Positions 9,174 through 17,756 of a DNA stretch of 64,000 nucleotides are shown here, one piece after another. Origin of the DNA: Alteromonadaceae bacterium XY-R5 (GTDB lineage: Bacteria; Pseudomonadota; Gammaproteobacteria; Enterobacterales; Alteromonadaceae). The position numbers and the translations under genes were made by a program. How positions within the stretch are numbered: position 1 is the first letter of the stretch; every line of letters begins with the position of its first letter. The notes below the pieces were generated by a model. The model ran no database searches. It had not been told where the DNA came from and saw only the letters and a list, made by a program, of their open reading frames with translations. The DNA lies in assembly GCA_001660395.1 (NCBI GenBank), contig LXWE01000002.1, forward strand, positions 558,001 through 622,000, given 5' to 3'.

Positions 9174-10817
9174 CTACTCTGAGAACTGATAATTTTCGTA
9201 TTGTTTGCGTAAGCCGAGTTTATTGATTTTCCCGGTAGCGGTATGGGGAATTTGTTCCTGGAATTGAATGTCATCCGGTACGGAAACTTTGGGAAGTTTT
9301 GCCTTCAGATAATCCATGAGTTCATCTTTACTCAGGTCTGTATCAGGGCGAGGTACCACCACCAGTAACGGACGTTCGGTCCATTTTGGATGGTAACGGC
9401 CAATGGCCGCAGCTTCAGCGACTTTGGGATGGGTAACCGCTGCATTTTCGATATCAATTGAGCTGACCCATTCGCCGCCGGATTTGATCACATCTTTGGT
9501 GCGATCGGTAATTTGCATATAGCCTTCGGCGTCTATGGTGGCGACATCGCCGGTGTTCATCCAGCCGTCTTCTTCTACCGGGCAGCCTTCAGCGCCTGGG
9601 GTGTGACTCATGCCATAGTAACCGCTGCATACCCAGGGGCCGCGCACTTTTAGTGCTCCAAAGGCTTCGCCATCCCAAGGCAATTCCTGATTGTTTTCAT
9701 CAACGATTTTCATCTCAACGCCGAACACGCCGCGGCCCTGTTTGCATTTCAAATCCGTCAGTGCTTCTCCTTCCAAATCGCGATTGGTGCCTTTGATATG
9801 GAATGCAGTGCCGAGGGGACTGGTTTCTGTCATCCCCCAGGCTTGCACCAGTGCCGTGTCGTAATCGCGTTCAAAACGTTCGACTATGCTACGCGGGCAC
9901 GCAGCGCCACCGGAAATCACTCTGTTCAGGCTCGGGACTTTTAGGCCGGACTTATCCAAATAATCCAGTAATACCATCCAAATAGTGGGCACGCCGGCAC
10001 TACAGGTCACATTTTCTTTGGTGATTAAGGTGTGTAGCACAGTCGGGTCGATCATTTTCGGTCCGGGGAAGACCAGTTTAGTCCCCGTCATTACATTGGT
10101 GTAGGGCAGGCCCCAGGCATTAACGTGAAACATGGGCACAATAGGCATGCAGACTTCGGTGCTGGAACTGCCTAAGCAATCGGGCAGGGCAGAGGCGAAG
10201 GAATGCAACAACGTCGAACGGTGCGAGTACAACACTCCTTTGGGGTGGCCCGTGGTGCCTGAGGTGTAGCACATGCTGCTGGCGGTATTTTCTGAAAAGT
10301 CAGGCCAGGAAAAGGTATCAGGTTCACCCGCCAGTAACGTCTCGTAGCAAAACACGTTGGTCAGGCTGGTTTGTGGCATATGCGCCTGGTCAGTCATTAC
10401 CACGATAGATTCTACTTGGCTCAGGTGTTCCTGCAGCTTTTCAATCAGCGGCATTACCAGTAAGTCTACGAACAAGACTTTGTCATGGGCGTGGTTGATG
10501 ATGTAAGCGATTTGCTCTGGATAAAGTTTGGGGTTGATGGTGTGACAGATCATGCCACTTCCGGATACTGCGTAATACAGCTCCAAATGGCGATAATCGT
10601 TCCAAGCCAGGGTGCCGATGCGATCACCAAAGGTAGCCCCAAGCGTTGCCAATACATTGGCCAGTTGGCGGGTGCGCTTGAAACAGTCTTTGTAAGTGTA
10701 CCTGTGATAAGGATTATCGGCAGTAACTGACACTATTTCCTGATTCGGGTAATTGCGCTCTGCAAATTGCAAAATACCGGAAATCAGTAACTGGGAATTC
10801 ATCATCAAACCTTGCAT
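9174..10817 (-). CDS. AMP-binding acyl-CoA synthetase (AlkK/DmdB type)
   Basis: This 547-residue ANL-superfamily enzyme activates a carboxylic acid to its CoA thioester through an acyl-AMP. The P-loop-like motif [11 protein letters not shown] is at residues 184-194. The hinge and adenylate-binding region follows ([19 protein letters not shown], then [16 protein letters not shown]), and the C-terminal lysine motif is [10 protein letters not shown]. The N-terminus ([20 protein letters not shown]) resembles medium-chain fatty acid and 3-methylmercaptopropionate CoA ligases, so the substrate could be a medium-chain fatty acid or MMPA; sequence alone does not decide. The start is supported by AGGAAG a few bases upstream. 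The SDR gene lies 36 bp upstream in the same direction, probably co-transcribed. Confidence 0.85.
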   Translation of the reverse strand: MQGLMMNSQLLISGILQFAERNYPNQEIVSVTADNPYHRYTYKDCFKRTRQLANVLATLGATFGDRIGTLAWNDYRHLELYYAVSGSGMICHTINPKLYPEQIAYIINHAHDKVLFVDLLVMPLIEKLQEHLSQVESIVVMTDQAHMPQTSLTNVFCYETLLAGEPDTFSWPDFSENTASSMCYTSGTTGHPKGVLYSHRSTLLHSFASALPDCLGSSSTEVCMPIVPMFHVNAWGLPYTNVMTGTKLVFPGPKMIDPTVLHTLITKENVTCSAGVPTIWMVLLDYLDKSGLKVPSLNRVISGGAACPRSIVERFERDYDTALVQAWGMTETSPLGTAFHIKGTNRDLEGEALTDLKCKQGRGVFGVEMKIVDENNQELPWDGEAFGALKVRGPWVCSGYYGMSHTPGAEGCPVEEDGWMNTGDVATIDAEGYMQITDRTKDVIKSGGEWVSSIDIENAAVTHPKVAEAAAIGRYHPKWTERPLLVVVPRPDTDLSKDELMDYLKAKLPKVSVPDDIQFQEQIPHTATGKINKLGLRKQYENYQFSE

Positions 10818-10853
10818 AGGGCTTCCTGTGACATAAGTTAACGGTTAATCGGG

Positions 10854-11621
10854 TTACCAGGCACTGACACCGCCATCGATGGCGATGGCTTGGCCTGTCA
10901 TAAAACTGTTAGCGGGAGAGAGCATCAATACCATGGCATTGACCACTTCCTGAGGGACGGCCAGGCGCTTCATCGGGCTGGCGGCGGCATATTTAGTCAG
11001 GGTCGCATCGTCGCCTAAGCCACTGTCGTTGAGTAAATTGGTGGGAGTGAAATACGGGCATACCGCATTTACCCTAATGCCGTAACGACCATATTCCACG
11101 GCAGCCGTTTTAGTCAGGCCAATCACCCCGTGTTTAGCGGCACTGTATGCGCTGCCCATTGGCGCGCCCCCTATCCCTGCCATCGAACTCACATTCAGAA
11201 TGTGTCCGCGTTTGGCTGGCAGCATGGCGCTAATTTGGCATTTCATCCCCATGGCGACACCACTCAGGTTGACCTCAAGTTGGCGCTGTAAATCCTCTGC
11301 GGTGAGTTGATGCAGGGGGATCGGCATTTGGCCAATGCCTGCGTTGTTAATGGCAATATCCAGATGGCCGAAATGTTCTAGTGCAGTGGCAACCATCAGT
11401 TCGCATTCTTTCGGCCGCGAAACATCGCAGGTCAAGGCAACGCAAGGCGTATCTGCGCTAAGCAACTGTTCCTGTAACGCTTGCAGCTTTTCATCCTGAA
11501 TGTCGCCAATCACCAGTTTGGCACCACGGCGAGATAACTCCAGCGCTAACATTCGGCCAAAGCCGTCTGCTGCACCAGTAATCAATACAACCTGTCCGGA
11601 AAAATCCAGTAACTTGTCCAT
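10854..11621 (-). CDS. Short-chain dehydrogenase/reductase
   Basis: A classical SDR of 255 residues: cofactor motif TGAADGFG (15-22), NNAG (92-95), catalytic serines in NVSSMAG (145-146), Tyr159 and Lys163 (YSAAK). It oxidises or reduces an alcohol/ketone with NAD(P)H in the cytoplasm; the aspartate after beta-2 (VIGDIQ) favours NAD(H). The ATG at 11621 is chosen because GGAG lies 8 nt upstream; an in-frame TTG seven codons earlier lacks a ribosome site. It precedes the acyl-CoA synthetase in an apparent two-gene operon, pointing to fatty acid or aromatic acid metabolism, but the substrate is unknown. Confidence 0.85.
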   Translation of the reverse strand: MDKLLDFSGQVVLITGAADGFGRMLALELSRRGAKLVIGDIQDEKLQALQEQLLSADTPCVALTCDVSRPKECELMVATALEHFGHLDIAINNAGIGQMPIPLHQLTAEDLQRQLEVNLSGVAMGMKCQISAMLPAKRGHILNVSSMAGIGGAPMGSAYSAAKHGVIGLTKTAAVEYGRYGIRVNAVCPYFTPTNLLNDSGLGDDATLTKYAAASPMKRLAVPQEVVNAMVLMLSPANSFMTGQAIAIDGGVSAW

Positions 11622-11821
11622 ATTGCCACTCCGGTGAACCAAACTCTGTCAGCTTCATCTCTGACACTCCCGCTTTGAGGATGGTTTCTGATGAAAAACA
11701 TTCACTTGCAATCGCAATCTTGCGAGTCACTAGTATGGGATGAAAAAAACTACCATGTAAATAAAAAGTTAATATTGTCAGGATAAAAGAGAGGAATCTG
11801 CGCGTGAATGCAAAAAGAACA

Positions 11822-11841
11822 AAGGGGCCGATTGGCCCCTT
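11822..11841 (-). terminator. Intrinsic terminator of small gene
   Basis: AAGGGGCC-GATT-GGCCCCTT hairpin (11822-11841), followed on the minus strand by a T-rich run (TTTGTTCTTTTTG). It lies directly after the stop of the 57-residue gene. Confidence 0.75.
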
Positions 11842-11847
11842 CATTGA

Positions 11848-12021
11848 TTAAACTGCGGTATTGACGATATTGCCCACCCGATCGTTGGGTTTTGGGGGCG
11901 TAGACTCAAGCTTTACGCTTTCCTGTTCAGCCTGACGCTGCTCCTGATTTTTTTGCACCTGTTGTTGCTTGGTGTCAGTTGCTGTTACGCCGCTGCTGCC
12001 GGATGTCGAACTCACTTCCAT
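11848..12021 (-). CDS. Small hydrophilic protein of unknown function
   Basis: A 57-residue, low-complexity polar protein (starts MEVSSTSGSSG, Q/E-rich middle with KQQQVQKNQEQRQAEQ, ends GNIVNTAV). No signal peptide or known motif is visible. It is judged real because the ATG at 12021 is preceded by a strong GGGGAGG site and the stop is followed at once by a good terminator. It stands between the SDR gene and tesA, both on the same strand. Function unknown. Confidence 0.6.
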   Translation of the reverse strand: MEVSSTSGSSGVTATDTKQQQVQKNQEQRQAEQESVKLESTPPKPNDRVGNIVNTAV

Positions 12022-12105
12022 CGAAAACCTCCCCTGAATAAACAAGCCTCAGGTTTAAGTGTAGAGCATAGGAGGTGGCTTTGTGTGCCAAAAATCGATG
12101 CAATT

Positions 12106-12756
12106 TTATTCAGCCTGAATTAGTGGTTGCAGATGCTGCTGCATCCACACTGCGATTTGTGGTTGGGCATCGGCGTTGGGGTGGATGCCATCTTTTTGCA
12201 TCAGAGCCGGGTTTAGCGCCACTTGTTCAAGAAAAAACGGTAGCATGGGAATGTTATAAGTGTCAGCCAGGCTGGCATAGCTTTGGGTAAACATCTGGGT
12301 ATAGCGTTTGCCATAGTTGGTGGGGATCTGCATCTGTTGCAATATCACCTTTACCTGATGCTGCTGGGCATATTCGATGATGGCAGCCAGATTGGCCTTT
12401 AGCTTGGGCACAGGGTGTCCTTGCAGACCATCATTGCCCCCCAATTCCACCAGAATATGACTGGGATTGTGCTGTTCAATCAGACGTGGTAAGCGTGCCA
12501 GTGCACCGTCGCTGGTCTCGCCGCTAATAGCGGCATTTACGACCTCGATACCATGCTCCTGCCAAGCATTTTGTAACAAAGTCACCCAGCTTTGGGCTTG
12601 CATCAGGCCATAGCCAGCGCTTAGGCTGTCACCTAATACCAGCAAACGAAATTTTGCGTTGTCGGTTTGATCCGAAAGTGCGGATTTAGGTAAAAAGAAC
12701 ATGGCCAACAGCAGCATAAACAGCAGATGACAGTTGGTGTGTTTAACACGATTCAC
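12106..12756 (-). CDS. tesA: Periplasmic GDSL esterase / lysophospholipase L1-like (TesA)
   Basis: A 216-residue SGNH hydrolase with a signal peptide (ends near SALS, residue 28). Block I is GDSLSAGYG with nucleophile Ser44, block III is ELGGNDGL, and the DxxH pair is in KDGIHPN. The family hydrolyses acyl-CoA, lysophospholipid and aryl esters in the periplasm. The start is GTG at 12756, only 21 bp from the divergent ABC gene. The same divergent tesA-ybbA-ybbP order occurs in Escherichia coli, which supports the name. Confidence 0.88.
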   Translation of the reverse strand: MNRVKHTNCHLLFMLLLAMFFLPKSALSDQTDNAKFRLLVLGDSLSAGYGLMQAQSWVTLLQNAWQEHGIEVVNAAISGETSDGALARLPRLIEQHNPSHILVELGGNDGLQGHPVPKLKANLAAIIEYAQQHQVKVILQQMQIPTNYGKRYTQMFTQSYASLADTYNIPMLPFFLEQVALNPALMQKDGIHPNADAQPQIAVWMQQHLQPLIQAE

Positions 12757-12777
12757 GATGTGCAGGACTCCAAAGTT

Positions 12778-13476
12778 ATGATCAAAACCCAGCAGGTGAT
12801 TAAAAAAGTCACCACTTCTGAAGGCGAGTTACAGATACTTCAGCCGATTAGCTTCGATGTCAAGGCGGGTGAGACCATTGCGATCGTCGGTGCGTCCGGT
12901 TCGGGTAAATCGACTTTGCTGGGCTTGCTGGCCGGCCTCGATCAGGTATCGGGTGGTGAGATCTATTTGGATGGTGAAGCCCTGCACAAGATGAACGAAG
13001 AACAGCGTGCCCAATTACGCGGCGCCAAAGTAGGTTTTATTTTTCAAAGCTTTATGTTGGTACAAAGCCTGACCGCGCTGGAAAACGTGATGCTGCCGGC
13101 AGAAATCGCCGGACTGGATAACCCAAAACAAAAAGCCCTGACGATTTTAGAACAGGTGGGGTTGGCCCATCGCGCACATCATTACCCCAATCAGCTATCG
13201 GGTGGCGAACAGCAGCGGGTGGCCATTGCCCGCGCCTTTATCAGCCGTCCGAAAATTCTGTTTGCTGATGAGCCTACCGGTAATCTGGATGCAGCCAACA
13301 GTGAGCGGGTAGAAAAACTGCTGTTTGAATTGAATCGCGAAGCCAATACCACCCTGGTATTGGTGACCCATGACGATGAACTGGCGGGTAAATGTCAGCG
13401 TCAACTGCGAATGCAGGCAGGGGAACTTACCGAAGTCACGGCCGTTGATGACTCATCTGCTCGCAAGGCGGTGTAA
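12778..13476 (+). CDS. ybbA: ABC transporter ATP-binding protein (YbbA type)
   Basis: A 232-residue LolD/MacB-class ATPase with Walker A GASGSGKST, signature LSGGEQQRVAIARAF, Walker B ILFADEPTGNLD and a switch His in LVTHDD. It would power the FtsX-like permease encoded 3 bp downstream. The ATG at 12778 is preferred over an upstream in-frame start (12727) because the latter lies inside the tesA coding region on the other strand and extends the family's usual N-terminus. Such exporters act on lipids, lipoproteins or toxic compounds; the substrate of this pair is not known. Confidence 0.9.
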   Translation: MIKTQQVIKKVTTSEGELQILQPISFDVKAGETIAIVGASGSGKSTLLGLLAGLDQVSGGEIYLDGEALHKMNEEQRAQLRGAKVGFIFQSFMLVQSLTALENVMLPAEIAGLDNPKQKALTILEQVGLAHRAHHYPNQLSGGEQQRVAIARAFISRPKILFADEPTGNLDAANSERVEKLLFELNREANTTLVLVTHDDELAGKCQRQLRMQAGELTEVTAVDDSSARKAV

Positions 13477-13479
13477 GCC

Positions 13480-16014
13480 ATGAGTGTGGCAAGTCGCTTA
13501 GCCTGGCGTTTATTTCGCCATGAAGCCCGCCGAGGTGAGTTAACCATTATTTTGTTTGCCATCGTATTGTCGGTGGCGGCAGTGCTATCGTTATCGCTGT
13601 TTTCCGAACGCCTGCAAGAGGCCCTTACCGCGAAATCAGCAGAGTTTATTGCCGCTGACAGAGTGCTCGATAGTCGCAACGAAAAGGCCAATCCAGCATG
13701 GCTGGAAAAGGCCCAAAGCCTCGGTCTGCAAACTGCTTCGCAAAATTACACCAGCTCGATGGCCTTTGCCGGCGAAAATATGCAACTGGTAGATGTGCGT
13801 GCCGCCAGTGAGGGGTTTCCCCTTAAAGGCAAAATCAAAATTGCCGATGAACCTTTTTCACCGGGCGAAGAAACCGCGACTTTACCTGCAGCCAATGAAG
13901 CCTGGGTGAACTCGCGCCTGTTTCAGGATTTAGGTATAACGTTAGGCGATAGCATTGAAGTTGGCGATGCCCGTTTTACCGTGACCAAAGCCCTGATTTC
14001 TGTGCCTGACGAGGGATTTAGCCTGTTCAGCACCAACCCTAAGGTCTTGATTCGTAAAAGCGCTTTTGCCGATGCGGGTATTTCTGGCCCCGGCAGCCGC
14101 GTGACTTATAGCTACTTTTTCACCGGTGATGAAGCGCAGTTGGAAGAATTTTATGACTGGCTGCGTCCCCAGCTTAATCGTGAGGTACATCGCTGGCAGT
14201 CGGTGAATGATGACGATTCCGCCGTTGGCCGTTCCGTCAATCGGGCTGGGCAATACTTCCTGCTTGCCAGTTTGCTGGCCATTGTTCTTGCCTGCGTATC
14301 CATTGGCGTGGCCGCCCAGCGCTACAGTCAGCGGCATTACGATCCTGTCGCCATTTTTAAAACCCTGGGTGCCAGTCAGGCGATGGTGCAAAAAATCTAT
14401 TTGCTACAAATCAGTTTTATCAGTGTCGCCGGCATTTTGCTTGGGTTGGTACTGGGCTTCGGGTTTCAGCAGGCGGTGGTGTGGGCCTTACAAAACCGCA
14501 TTGAGGTATCACTGGATATCTGGCATGTACGCCCGGTGTTGATTGCGATTTTTACCGGTGCCGTGTGTGCGGTGTTGTTTTCTCTGTATCCACTGTTAAA
14601 GCTCTTCAGTGTGCCGCCGCTGCGGGTATTGCGCCGGGATTTAGGTGCCAATATGAGCGCCCGGGTGATCCAGTATCTGGCGGCCGCCAGTGCCATTTGG
14701 CTGTTGATGTGGGCATATAGTGGCAACGTAAAGATCAGTGCAATTTTGTTTGCCTCTGGTGTGTTGCTGGTGGCGGTGCTGATGGTGGTGACCATGCTGT
14801 TGATTCGCCTTGGGCGTAAATTAGGACAGGGGCGCATGGGCGCGTGGCAACTGGCGTGGGCGCGTATCAGCCGTCGGGCCATGGATAACTCAGTGCAATT
14901 GATCAGCTTTGCCGTCACTATCATGTTACTGCTGGTGGTGCTGGTGATGCGCAACGACATGATCAAGCAATGGCAGGATCAACTTCCTCAGGGGACGCCC
15001 AATTACTTTATAACCAATATCACCGACTCCCAAAAGCAGGCCCTCGAAAATGCCTTTAGCGCGGAACAGGTGACGCTGGATGGCTTTTATCCGGTGGTGC
15101 GCGGCCGTTTTGTGGCGGTAAACGGTGAGCAAGTGCGTTCAGAAGTACGGAAAGAAAAAACTGGCGAAGAAGAACAGGATGGCGGACGCCAGCAGCGCTC
15201 AGGCTTGGGCCGAGAGGCTAACCTTACCTGGAGCGACAGTCTTCAAACCGACAACCGCATTGTTGAAGGACAGTGGCTGGATACCCCGCTGGCGGATGGC
15301 AAGTTTGGTGTATCGGTGGAATCCGGTGTGGCCGAGCGTTTAGATATTAAGCTCGGTGACGTACTGACCTTTAATATTGGTAGCGAAGTGGTGGATGCTG
15401 AAGTCAGCAGTTTGCGTGAAGTAAACTGGCAAACCATGCAGCCTAATTTCTTCTTTGTGTTGGAACCGGTTGCCATGCAACAGTTTATGCCAACTTATAT
15501 CAGCAGTTTCTATTTAGCCGCAGAAGATAAACCCAAACTGGCCAGCCTGCTGCGACCCTTTGCCAATGTTACCCTGTTTGATGTGGATGCCCAAATCAAC
15601 CAACTGCGGGATATTGTCGATCAGGTTTCGGCTGCGGTGGAGTTTATTTTGGTGCTGGTGTTAGCTGCAGGCTCGCTGGTGCTGATTGCGCAAGTGCAGG
15701 CGTCAATGGACGAGCGTCAGCAGGAGCTGGCGATTTTGCGTACCTTAGGCGCTAAAGGCAGTCTGATCCGCGCCAGCGTACTGTTTGAATTTCTGATCAT
15801 CGGCGCAGTGGCTGGTTTGATGGCGGCCCTTGCCAACGAAGTTGCCCTGGGGTTATTGCAACGACAGGTATTTGATATGCAGGCGCAGTTGCATGGAGAG
15901 TACTGGCTGCTGGCGCCAATAGTGGGGGCGATGATTGTTGGCCTGCTGGGGGCCGCAGGCTGCTGGCGCTTGCTGCGCCTGAATACAGCTGCCTTGCTAA
16001 GGCAGTTGATTTAG
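13480..16014 (+). CDS. ybbP: FtsX-family ABC transporter permease (YbbP type)
   Basis: The 844-residue inner-membrane protein has a TM helix near residues 20-40, a large extracytoplasmic domain, three TM helices around 255-390, further helices around 400-500 (IWLLMWAYSG; VTIMLLLVVLVMR), a second extracytoplasmic domain and a final three-helix FtsX block (about 705-840, with ERQQELAILRTLGAKGSLI). This duplicated FtsX layout matches YbbP/MacB-like exporters. It starts 3 bp after the ATPase stop, so the two are co-translated. An insertion of charged residues (KEKTGEEEQDGGRQQR, about 556-571) in the second periplasmic domain is a local oddity. Confidence 0.88.
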   Translation: MSVASRLAWRLFRHEARRGELTIILFAIVLSVAAVLSLSLFSERLQEALTAKSAEFIAADRVLDSRNEKANPAWLEKAQSLGLQTASQNYTSSMAFAGENMQLVDVRAASEGFPLKGKIKIADEPFSPGEETATLPAANEAWVNSRLFQDLGITLGDSIEVGDARFTVTKALISVPDEGFSLFSTNPKVLIRKSAFADAGISGPGSRVTYSYFFTGDEAQLEEFYDWLRPQLNREVHRWQSVNDDDSAVGRSVNRAGQYFLLASLLAIVLACVSIGVAAQRYSQRHYDPVAIFKTLGASQAMVQKIYLLQISFISVAGILLGLVLGFGFQQAVVWALQNRIEVSLDIWHVRPVLIAIFTGAVCAVLFSLYPLLKLFSVPPLRVLRRDLGANMSARVIQYLAAASAIWLLMWAYSGNVKISAILFASGVLLVAVLMVVTMLLIRLGRKLGQGRMGAWQLAWARISRRAMDNSVQLISFAVTIMLLLVVLVMRNDMIKQWQDQLPQGTPNYFITNITDSQKQALENAFSAEQVTLDGFYPVVRGRFVAVNGEQVRSEVRKEKTGEEEQDGGRQQRSGLGREANLTWSDSLQTDNRIVEGQWLDTPLADGKFGVSVESGVAERLDIKLGDVLTFNIGSEVVDAEVSSLREVNWQTMQPNFFFVLEPVAMQQFMPTYISSFYLAAEDKPKLASLLRPFANVTLFDVDAQINQLRDIVDQVSAAVEFILVLVLAAGSLVLIAQVQASMDERQQELAILRTLGAKGSLIRASVLFEFLIIGAVAGLMAALANEVALGLLQRQVFDMQAQLHGEYWLLAPIVGAMIVGLLGAAGCWRLLRLNTAALLRQLI

Positions 16015-16036
16015 TGTTGGTTTCTGTTTCGAGTAT

Positions 16037-16071
16037 GTCTGTATATTCGCTGCTTTGGTGAATATACAGAC
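16037..16071. terminator. Hairpin after ybbP-like gene, non-canonical
   Basis: GTCTGTATATTC (16037-16048) and GAATATACAGAC (16060-16071) form a perfect 12-bp stem with an 11-nt loop, 23 bp after the permease stop. No T-tract follows on either strand, so it may be a weak terminator, an mRNA 3'-end stabiliser or a protein-binding palindrome. Confidence 0.45.
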
Positions 16072-16141
16072 CGTCCTAATGTTGTTTAGAAGAGACGCGT
16101 TCAGGCTTTGCTTTATGTGAGTTTCACGTAAAGTGCTTACA

Positions 16142-16849
16142 TTAAACGAACAATCCAGAGAATGGTCCATAGAACATTAACAACACACCGAAAATCTGGA
16201 GACGAAAATTTCCAATAGATATGGCGGCTAAATTGTCTTGGGTTAGTGCTATCTTTTGATCAACTTGTTTCAATTCTACACCCAACTTAATGGATAGTTC
16301 AGTCATTCCCTTATTTATGGTCTGGAACTGAAATTGAGTATTTTTTTGGTGTTCAAGCAAAGCTCTTTCAAGATTCACTAAGCGAGACTCTGTTGTCTTA
16401 TTACAAGTGGTTGCCTCAACTCTGATTCCGGGTTTCGGTACAGTAACCCTAATATCTAGAACTGGACCTGTCGATGTGGAGGATTTGAAACGAGGAAAGT
16501 CCTTATACCATTCCTTCACCACATCCACAATTTCATGACCTTTAAGCAGCGCGAGGTTACCAAGGACAGAATGTATAACTATCAGTGCGCCTATAATTGA
16601 TGAAAAAAAGGCCACTGTTTTGTGAATAACGGATGCGTCCTGGCAAGCGAATTGGCTATATGTGTCAGTGCTACAATTGTAGTAACTCAACCCCCACTGA
16701 AAAAGCATTATTACAACAAGTACAATAATTGGCCATGGTCTCACGAATAGCCAAATCAGTACTTTTTTACAGTAATTTAGAAAACAGCCCCATTTACTTT
16801 CTTTCACTTTTTCATCCTTGCGATATTTGAAGCGAAAAAATCCTACCAC
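16142..16849 (-). CDS. Orphan membrane protein of unknown function
   Basis: A 235-residue protein, not recognised. A basic N-terminus is followed by TM1 (about 35-52, IIVLVVIMLFQWGL), a short loop with two cysteines, TM2 (about 76-98, TVAFFSSIIGALIVIHSVLG), a soluble region with a helical, coiled-coil-like stretch (about 155-205) and a last hydrophobic segment (about 215-233, FRLQIFGVLLMFYGPF). The start is probably GTG at 16849; support is weak. The gene is visibly more AT-rich than its neighbours, which hints at recent acquisition. It is flanked by unrelated genes, so context gives no function. Confidence 0.55.
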   Translation of the reverse strand: MVGFFRFKYRKDEKVKESKWGCFLNYCKKVLIWLFVRPWPIIVLVVIMLFQWGLSYYNCSTDTYSQFACQDASVIHKTVAFFSSIIGALIVIHSVLGNLALLKGHEIVDVVKEWYKDFPRFKSSTSTGPVLDIRVTVPKPGIRVEATTCNKTTESRLVNLERALLEHQKNTQFQFQTINKGMTELSIKLGVELKQVDQKIALTQDNLAAISIGNFRLQIFGVLLMFYGPFSGLFV

Positions 16850-16908
16850 AATTATCTCTCAAATAGCGTCTTTCCGTGAATCTGTTAAACATTACATATG
16901 GATAAGGT

Positions 16909-17250
16909 TTACTTCTCCACTATCTCTGAATAGCCAGATGACATATCGCCGCTCAGCCATTGCCATTCTTCTTTAAACAGGATTTTACCTGCATCGGTAA
17001 GGGTAGGGGTCGACAGACATTTACCCAGCATAATTTCACCCTGCTGGTTGATGTGGTGATAGCGCATATCCAGCTGACCGCTGGGTAACACATTGGCAAT
17101 TAAATGGCCTTTTACAATGTCGCCGCCGCTGTAATCTGCCCACACCAGCTTGCCGTTTTGATGGTAGTGAAAGACGGTATCTGAACCCACTTCGCCATTG
17201 TCCGTGTTAGATACTGAGGTGAAAATCTTTCCATCTAAATCAAATTCCAT
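16909..17250 (-). CDS. Small conserved protein of the family often labelled N-acetylglutamate synthase
   Basis: A 113-residue cytoplasmic protein with a repeated beta-strand pattern (DGKIFTSVSNTDNGEVGSDT, FHYHQNGKLVWADYSGGDIV, LDMRYHHINQQGEIMLGKC, EEWQWLSGDMSSGYS). I recognise this as a widespread small single-domain family that databases often call n-acetylglutamate synthase. It has no GNAT acetyltransferase motif, so that enzymatic name should not be trusted. The ATG at 17250 is preceded by AGGAGTAATCCC. Function unknown. Confidence 0.7.
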   Translation of the reverse strand: MEFDLDGKIFTSVSNTDNGEVGSDTVFHYHQNGKLVWADYSGGDIVKGHLIANVLPSGQLDMRYHHINQQGEIMLGKCLSTPTLTDAGKILFKEEWQWLSGDMSSGYSEIVEK

Positions 17251-17756
17251 GGGATTACTCCTGTGCGAGGCAAGGTGCGGCCTATATTTAGTCGTGCTAT
17301 CTAAAAGTTTACTGGTGGCAGGGTAATAAAATCAACGTAAGTTTCCAAAGCTTAGTTTTATCGTGAAGACCTATGCCTTAATTTATAACGATATGATTTT
17401 ATTTTGCCTATTTGTAAATGTTGGGCAGTATTTCGCATCTTTCTACAGGATTCTGCACATGACTTTATCAGAGGTGACGAATTTGAGACATCACGCATTA
17501 ATATTTCAGGTTTGTTCAGACACTTCTTTCAGCAGTCGCTGGAATTTACATAAATCCCCATATTTTCTGATTTTGATAAATAGCTGTATTGATTAAATAT
17601 CTGCTTGAAGTTTGAGCAGTTAATATACCCATGTATTTGCTGTGGGTCTTTAAGTACCCACTGTAGTCCCTATCCTTCCTACGACAGTTCAAGCCGGTCA
17701 ACGCACGTTGACGCTTAGTAGTTCGCTCATTCACTCGTAGTAAAAGGTAGTCAGCC
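17251..17756. other. Intergenic region with a small hairpin and possible repeat remnant
   Basis: There is no credible gene in these 506 bp. A GTGGGT...ACCCAC hairpin is at 17642-17661. The section 17600-17756 has an unusual composition and a 70-codon minus-strand frame whose product looks like fragments seen beside dispersed repeats; this recollection is weak and needs a nucleotide search. Confidence 0.35.

Noticed and set aside
9803-10730. Plus-strand frames inside the acyl-CoA synthetase gene
   Set aside because: They are antisense to a well-supported ANL enzyme and show no own start signals.
16909-17250. Label N-acetylglutamate synthase for the 113-residue protein
   Set aside because: The sequence has none of the GNAT or kinase-like features of true NAGS enzymes; the label is a propagated name.
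17363-17596. 77-codon plus-strand frame in the 17.3-17.7 kb gap
   Set aside because: No ribosome site, atypical residue composition and no domain; reported only as part of an intergenic region.
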